DNA of 64,000 nt from Rhyacophila brunnea (Eukaryota > Arthropoda > Insecta > Trichoptera > Rhyacophilidae). The DNA lies in contig JAGYXB010001962.1 in the NCBI GenBank assembly GCA_022495005.1, positions 1,240,001 to 1,304,000 on the forward strand. Direction: 5' to 3'. The position numbers were made by a program, and so were the translations under genes. How positions within the stretch are numbered: position 1 is the stretch's first letter; each line of letters begins with the position of its first letter. Below are positions 58,878 through 64,000 of the stretch, piece by piece. A model generated the notes under the pieces. It worked only from the letters and a program-made list of their open reading frames with translations, did not search any database and was not told the origin of the DNA.

Positions 58878-59225
58878 CATATATTGGCAAAATTATAATA
58901 AGTAACAAAATCTATTTATAGTTGAACCAACTTGAGCAGCTCTTCCCTTTCCGTATATATTTTAGGACATTCCCATGTGTGTGGATGTGTTTGTACGCAA
59001 AAAGTGTTATCACAATGACAAACAAGTGGACTACATCTGCGATTAATGATTGTATCTAAGTATTGTCCGGCAACTTCATCTTGGCTACGTGGCAAATCTG
59101 TGAACTACAATCCCATCCAGTACAGCTAATCGAACTTCCGGTTTCAAATTAGGAACGCCCCCAAATTATTCATTGCATTTTTGACACTTCGTATTGGACG
59201 CATCTATCAATTTACGTAATTTGAA
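58878..59225 (-). pseudogene. C-terminal fragment of an unknown Cys/His-rich protein
   Basis: The minus strand reads KLRKLIDASNTKCQKCNE, a stop, GGVPNLKPEVRLAVLDGIVV, a frame change, then 55 clean codons from QDEVAGQYLDTIINRRCSP through CHCDNTFCVQTHPHTWECPK to EELLKLVQL and a stop. The CxC...C...H...C pattern suggests a zinc-binding tail. A related fragment at 13370-13631 shows it belongs to a dispersed element. I do not recognise the family. Confidence 0.5.
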
Positions 59226-59243
59226 GCTTTTTATATTCAAAAG

Positions 59244-59384
59244 ATGTCTAAAACAATACAAAATGATGTTCGAATTATTATCAGTAAACTTTTGATTTAT
59301 TGCGAAGAAGAAAAAGAGTCGTATTTAAAAGGCGAGCCTATACAATACTTTCAACAAGCCCATTTTACGGGTTCCTGTCATGTC
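59244..59384 (+). CDS. possible N-terminal HTH exon of a transposase-like protein
   Basis: Starts MSKTIQNDVRIIISKLLIYC, then EEEKESYLKG and FQQAHFTGSCHVR, followed by a donor-like GTATGTC. A 'TG-S-x-x-T/V' turn after an acidic helix is usual for the N-terminal HTH of Tc1/IS630-like proteins. No continuation was found. The unspliced frame stops at 59457-59459. It is head-to-head with the 58.9-59.2 kb fragment. Confidence 0.35.
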
Positions 59385-59459
59385 AGGTATGTCAAAATTC
59401 AGTGTTGTAATACTAGAAATATTTCCCCAAATACTGGAAATTATGTTTGTATATTATAA

Positions 59460-60303
59460 AGTTATGTGTATCGTAATCTATTTTATTAATATTTTTAGAC
59501 GTATAATAATTAAGTATAAATGATCATTAGTTAGTTAATGAATTGTCCTTGTATTTTTAAACCGATAAGTAGGTAGGTACATATTGTTTTAAAATTTATG
59601 TAAGGTGGATATAATTTAATTTATAGAAAATTATTTTCACAGTATGTGTTTCTACAACAATTTTACTAAAAATACGATATAAAGACATCATTTGTAAATT
59701 ATAAAATATGTGATTGGGTCATCAATATAATATTGAATAATATGTTATATCTTTCACTTCTACTTTTTTAGTCATAATTTGTGTTCTAGTTATTTAATTA
59801 ATAAATACCTGCAGCAATATTATCAGTTAATGTGGGTTCAATGATACATTTCCTTTCAAATTCAATAATTACGCTGTATTAATTAACCTAATATAGGTAA
59901 TAGTAATAATTAAGAGGTAAAATTATTTGAAAAAAAAAATTCTATTGATATTTATTGAACAATAATTAGACTTATAAATTAATGTACTTATAAACTTACT
60001 GAGAATAGAATTGATATAAACTTAAAACCTATTTCGCGGGATATGTTTTCTCAAAAAATGACAACACTGTGAAATATTCTATTCGCGACAAGGGCGACTT
60101 CCTGTTGTCGCCTAAATAATGTTGTCGTACAGTAGTTATCGAATAGTTTATTATTATCTAATCTTAGTTGAGCTCGATTTCCAAACCTTTCAAAATGACC
60201 TCTAAACATTTAATTAGCGTTAGAACACGGTGGCTGCATGAGTAGCGGTTTCACATTTTTTTCTAGGTGGTGCATGATCTCCGAATTGCATCTAGTAAGG
60301 TGG
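59460..60303. other. no gene seen
   Basis: AT-rich; no supported feature. Confidence 0.4.
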
Positions 60304-60780
60304 TAGCGAAGGGTGGACGTAGGCTGTTAAGATCCGCCATAAACAGTGCACATTAAACTTTGTTAGTCATACATATTTGTATTTATTTAATAAAGACTAC
60401 AATTAACTTACAGATGGTGTTGGTTAGTTTTTAAAAATCAATTAAACCAAACCATAATAATTTAGGAATATTTTGGGCGATTAGACAAATTTTTGCACAC
60501 TTTTTCATACAAACTTATTTATTTTCGTTGGATGAAGTTAATTTTTTCTTAAATTCATTAAACCCTGCAGAAACCAAACTATCACAGAAAAAAAATGTTC
60601 TTTCTATAAAATATCCAAAGTAATGTATGATTTAATTGCATAATTTTAGATATTTTATAGATAGACGAGTATTTTTTTTACTATTATCTACGAGTACTGT
60701 GTCTTGGTTTTCGCGGGGTTTGATTGAATTTTAAAAACTAACCAACACCATCGCTAAATAATTGTTGTCTTAAGCTGGAT
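60304..60780. mobile_element. truncated hAT-type MITE, GCGAAGGG family
   Basis: Left part GGTAGCGAAGGGTGGACGTAGG and the interior match 10516-11100. The right end is missing after CCAACACCATC. Confidence 0.75.
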
Positions 60781-60807
60781 TCATACTAGACTTACGTGTC
60801 GTGTCGT

Positions 60808-60917
60808 GATGCATCAGAAGCACATCGGACGCCTATATTTTGTATGAAGGCGTGCACACTATTCTGACGCCAGTATTATTCAAAATATAGGCTTCCGTGT
60901 GCTTCTGACGCATCAGA
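60808..60917. repeat. inverted repeat around ATGCATCAGAAGCACA
   Basis: 60808-60850 and 60862-60917 are imperfect inverses (GATGCATCAGAAGCACATCG versus GTGTGCTTCTGACGCATCAG). Probably a short MITE inserted at the broken end of the preceding one. Confidence 0.55.
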
Positions 60918-61477
60918 GAAAAATATGAAATGCGTAAGAAATAGGGAGACATGGAAGAGGTATACTAACATGACTAATTTTATTATAAAATACACCAGAA
61001 AAGAGTTATAATAATGTGTGTGAATTTTTACAGAATAATGCATTTGCTTTGATATTATATTTTTTTATTATTTCATATTGAATTGTACATATATTATTTA
61101 AAATACTATAGAGTACAAGGAAATTGTCAAAAACAAGTCACAAATTACAATATAGGCAGTAAAAAGTTAGATAGGTAACGTGCGTCGCATCGAGAAGGCA
61201 GTCATATATGTTTGAACGTAGAATATCTAAATATTGTGGTACAGGGTTGAAAAATTAAATAACGGTTGCATTCAGTGACTGTATTTCTATATAATATAAT
61301 AATAACGGTAGATGTAAAATGAGCTGAATGATCGAGGATGCTCCATTCCAATCTTCCAAGGCTACCCTGAACTTAAAGTCACGTAAATTCAGTCAAAACA
61401 CAATATTTATGTGGAATATTCAGTCTTAAAATATAACTACCCTGAGATATTACTTGTTATAAAAAAAATTCTTCATA

Positions 61478-61526
61478 TCCAAACGTAGAATCCCGTGATA
61501 AGCCCGATTAAGACTGGGTGTAGGCA
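61478..61526. repeat. inverse of the 3' flank of the microexon gene (58020-58080)
   Basis: CCAAACGTAGAATCCCGTGA and GATTAAGACTGGGTGT match the inverse of the sequence after exon C2. This shows that the inverted gene copy extends into 3' flanking DNA. Confidence 0.65.
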
Positions 61527-61558
61527 AAACAGAACATGATGAAACAGAGCAGTGACAA

Positions 61559-61621
61559 CTACCAGATGTCGACGGGATCGGTGCAAGAATCTAGACAAAA
61601 CACTCCTTCAATTGGTCTATT
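61559..61621 (-). pseudogene. type-B exon of an inverted second gene copy, early stop
   Basis: The minus strand after TTCTTATTACAG reads NRPIEGVFCLDSCTDPVDIW then TAG (61559-61561). It matches B2 closely up to the position of CRKC, where the stop occurs. The preceding intron end (ATTATTCTTATTTCTTATTACAG-like) is also the same as before B2. This could be a dead exon or a shortened terminal exon. Confidence 0.7.
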
Positions 61622-61783
61622 CTGTAATAAGAAATAAGAATAATTAAAATTAGTTGTAACAGAGATGCAACAATAGGTGAGGATCTAAGTAAACAGATAT
61701 CTTTAGAATATATTATTATCAAACATGGCAAGTGTCCGGACTTGACTCAGAAACATTGTAACAACCATAATTAGAATCGAGAT

Positions 61784-62140
61784 AACATATATAATTTAGA
61801 AAAACACTGAGAGAGTATATTATAACCAATAGAAAAAATCTTTTTTGAAAAAAGTAAGCCACCCCGGCCGGGAATCCAACCTTGCATCTCCACGGGTTTA
61901 CGCCCCGCCCCATCCATCGCATTTAACCAATATGCTACGGCGTGAGATACTAATTGCGACAAATTTTAACTATTGGTCAATTTTAATACATACTCTTCAG
62001 CGCTCTTCCAAATCAAGCTACTTTGGCAATCGATTTTTGTTTCTTAAATCAAAGTAGGTAACTATTTACTATTACTTCGATTACTAACCGACGTCGTGGA
62101 ATTTCTCCAATATTTTTTAGATGTAACTACTTGCACTTGC
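61784..62140 (-). mobile_element. tRNA-headed SINE, family 2, copy
   Basis: Almost the same as 55640-55970 (GTAAGCCACCCCGGCCGGGA, TTAATACATACTC, CGACGTCGTGGA). It is inserted in the intron of the inverted gene copy. Confidence 0.7.
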
Positions 62141-62406
62141 TAATAATTTATAATAAACTATTTCTTTTATTCAACGAATAATTAACAAGATTTGAGAATA
62201 TATCATTCTGATTATTGAACATATTATACTCGTATAATTTAGAAAAACACTTTCTGAGAGAGAATAGAAAAAATCTTTTTTGAAATAGTTGATTGAAATA
62301 GTTGATTTGAAATAGTTGAATAGTTGATATAATAATTGATTATATTCTTTGAATAAAAGAAATAGTTAATTATAGAATCTAGATAACTAAAAAATTGAAA
62401 AATTAC

Positions 62407-62454
62407 CTGTCCAGTTTGCGCGATTAGACAAGTTTTGCAAGCAGTCTCTTCAAT
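62407..62454 (-). CDS. type-A microexon of the inverted copy
   Basis: 16 codons, IEETACKTCLIAQTGQ, after TATAATTTCAG and before GTAATT. It restores the full 16-codon length of A1 while sharing CLIAQTGQ with A2. Intact frame and phase 0. Confidence 0.75.
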
Positions 62455-62539
62455 CTGAAATTATAAAATAAAAATATTCTAATAAATCAATGTTGTAAAT
62501 AATATAATATTTATTAGGGAACACAACATTAATGGGAAC

Positions 62540-62640
62540 TGCCCAGCCAGCCCTACCACACCCAACTGGGTGTGGTGTAAAAGACTACGGATGTTGAGTG
62601 TGGAAAATATGGGATAAACTCACTACAAAATCACAATCCA
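62540..62640 (-). repeat. intron segment duplicated from 53030-53110
   Basis: The minus-strand phrases GAGTTTATCCCATATTTTCC and CAACATCCGTAG match the DNA just before exon A2, confirming an inverted genomic duplication rather than a retrocopy. Confidence 0.7.
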
Positions 62641-62937
62641 AATTAATAAGAGCATAGACCAAAAATACTCAATTTATTTCTACAGTAATAAAATATGTTT
62701 GTATTCAATGAATAATTCTCAATATTTAAGAATGTAATATTCTTTTATTGAACATACATAATTTGAAAACACTTGCAAAATATTATATTACTAGTGGAAA
62801 AAATCTTTTTGAAAAAATACGACATTTGAGATAAGCACCCATGTTCACTGACTATAGGTGCCCTATCTAATTGCGACGAAGGTAACTAGTGTCTTTACAA
62901 TACTTTCTGAAGCTTCTTAGTTTAAGACGGTACTTCA

Positions 62938-63290
62938 GAGAAACGGCAAATAATTTTCAACTATAGGTGCGACGAAATTTCGGACTGGCTGGCAATCGGA
63001 GAGCGAAAGTCGAGCTGTGAACACGTCAATTTGTTTTGTGAAGGCGACGGGGGATTTAATTTTTAAATCGTGTAAATGTGACTAAAAAACGTTACCCATT
63101 TACTTGAAAAAGAAAACATGTCAATGAATGTATTATTATTATTAGCAATAGAACAATAAACATAACATTAAATGGATGCATGTTGACTTTTTATGACAAA
63201 TTATGTTTTGTTCTACACGCGTCATTTACATAATCTTCGAGTCGCGTAGTCACGATCGCTTTAGACCGTGCCCCAGCTGAAGTATAGCCT
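62938..63290 (-). mobile_element. ~375-bp repeat, inverted copy
   Basis: Inverse of 30145-30520 (AACGGCAAATAATTTTCAAC, CCATTTACTTGAAAAAGAAA). It lies between the D' and A exons of the minus-strand copy and accounts for part of the longer spacing there. Confidence 0.75.
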
Positions 63291-63670
63291 TACAGCGCTT
63301 TCTAAATTGCGTTTAGAAAACTTTTAGGCAGTCGGCTTTTGTATTTTTAAATCAAAGTTTACAATTACCATGATTTTTTTAGTATATTTTTGAATGAGTC
63401 ATTAAACAAAATTGGGCCGCAAGCGACTCTTTTTTTTTTTAATTAACTTCCGTGAAAAAATATACCTATATTAGAAAATATTCATATTTACAAGAATTTA
63501 AAGGATTTTCTCTCTTGTCACCTTGTTTTACAATAATATGTCAACGGCATACTAGCATGTCCTTTCACTACCCGTTATGCATGCGTATACCATGGTGTAT
63601 AAAACGTTAGGCGCAATTCAATGTTGTGCTGAGAGAGTCAGATGAGCAACTTCCCAAGACAACTTCTCAC

Positions 63671-63715
63671 CTCTTCTGACGTATTATTGTCGAACCATGG
63701 CTCAATTGTCCTATT
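63671..63715 (-). CDS. type-D' microexon of the inverted copy
   Basis: 15 codons, NRTIEPWFDNNTSEE, after CTACCAG and before GTGAGA. It resembles KTTVECTDKKIDKPSEE in its T-V/I-E start, SEE end and donor. Upstream exons would lie past the window end. Confidence 0.5.
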
Positions 63716-64000
63716 CTGGTAGGTATCGTCATCCTCTAGTTCCTATAAAATACAGATATAGGTTATTATACAGTTTTAACGATTGTACAGGGTACATTTC
63801 GATCAGTTCAATAGGGGAACAACTCATAAAACCTTGTTCCAAGATAATGGCGTTTGAATTTTTTGCAGTAATTCTCATTTTAATTTTAAAGCCTTGATTT
63901 CGTTAAAAGTGTATGTTTTTTATATTTAATTTAGTGGAATTCATCAATACACAATGAAATTGTAAATTTAATAAAGAATTAACCAATAAATTTGATTATA
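63716..64000. other. no gene seen to window end
   Basis: AT-rich; no exon resembling types A-D was recognised on either strand. Confidence 0.4.

Noticed and set aside
63697..63897. 66-codon plus-strand frame starting MAQLSYSG
   Set aside because: It overlaps, in antisense, the D' exon of the inverted copy and has no other support.

Overview
This is AT-rich insect nuclear DNA. It carries two short (CCTAA)n/(TTAGG)n stretches (the arthropod telomere motif), mariner transposons with TA target sites, an R1-clade non-LTR retrotransposon, a jockey-type fragment, a Penelope-like remnant, tRNA-headed SINEs and dense MITEs. The order cannot be fixed from the sequence; a lepidopteran or hemipteran (aphid-like) genome would fit. 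No bacterial features are present. Layout: 0-18 kb is almost entirely repeats: hAT-type MITEs (several with 8-bp target duplications), three copies of a ~600-bp repeat, a truncated mariner, a TTAA-flanked MITE and a ~100-bp tandem repeat. One GC-richer island at 11.16-11.40 kb could hold a signal-peptide first exon. 18.5-24.5 kb is a damaged R1-clade element on the minus strand. 24.9-36 kb is more MITEs (pogo-like, hAT, a deleted hAT that keeps the C-terminus of its transposase) and foldback structures. 37.3-37.8 kb holds a Penelope-like RT remnant, with hammerhead-like motifs in related repeats nearby. From 40.6 to 57.8 kb on the plus strand I find a host-like gene that ORF calling cannot see. 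It has at least ten short exons, all in phase 0 and all multiples of three (39-90 nt, then a 183-nt terminal exon), with consensus splice sites and an AATAAA shortly after the stop. The exons fall into four related types in the order A-B-C-D-D-D-D'-A-B-C(end), so the gene grew by duplicating an exon cassette. The product is small, Cys-rich in A and B, and basic/proline-rich in D. I do not recognise the family. A second, inverted and partly decayed D'-A-B copy lies on the minus strand at 61.5-63.7 kb, and a frame-broken A exon lies at 36.07 kb, so the locus has been actively duplicating. Its introns are filled with transposons, including a nearly complete mariner (50.4-51.7 kb) and two 368-bp Harbinger-type MITEs. 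This microexon gene family is the best candidate here for something undescribed.
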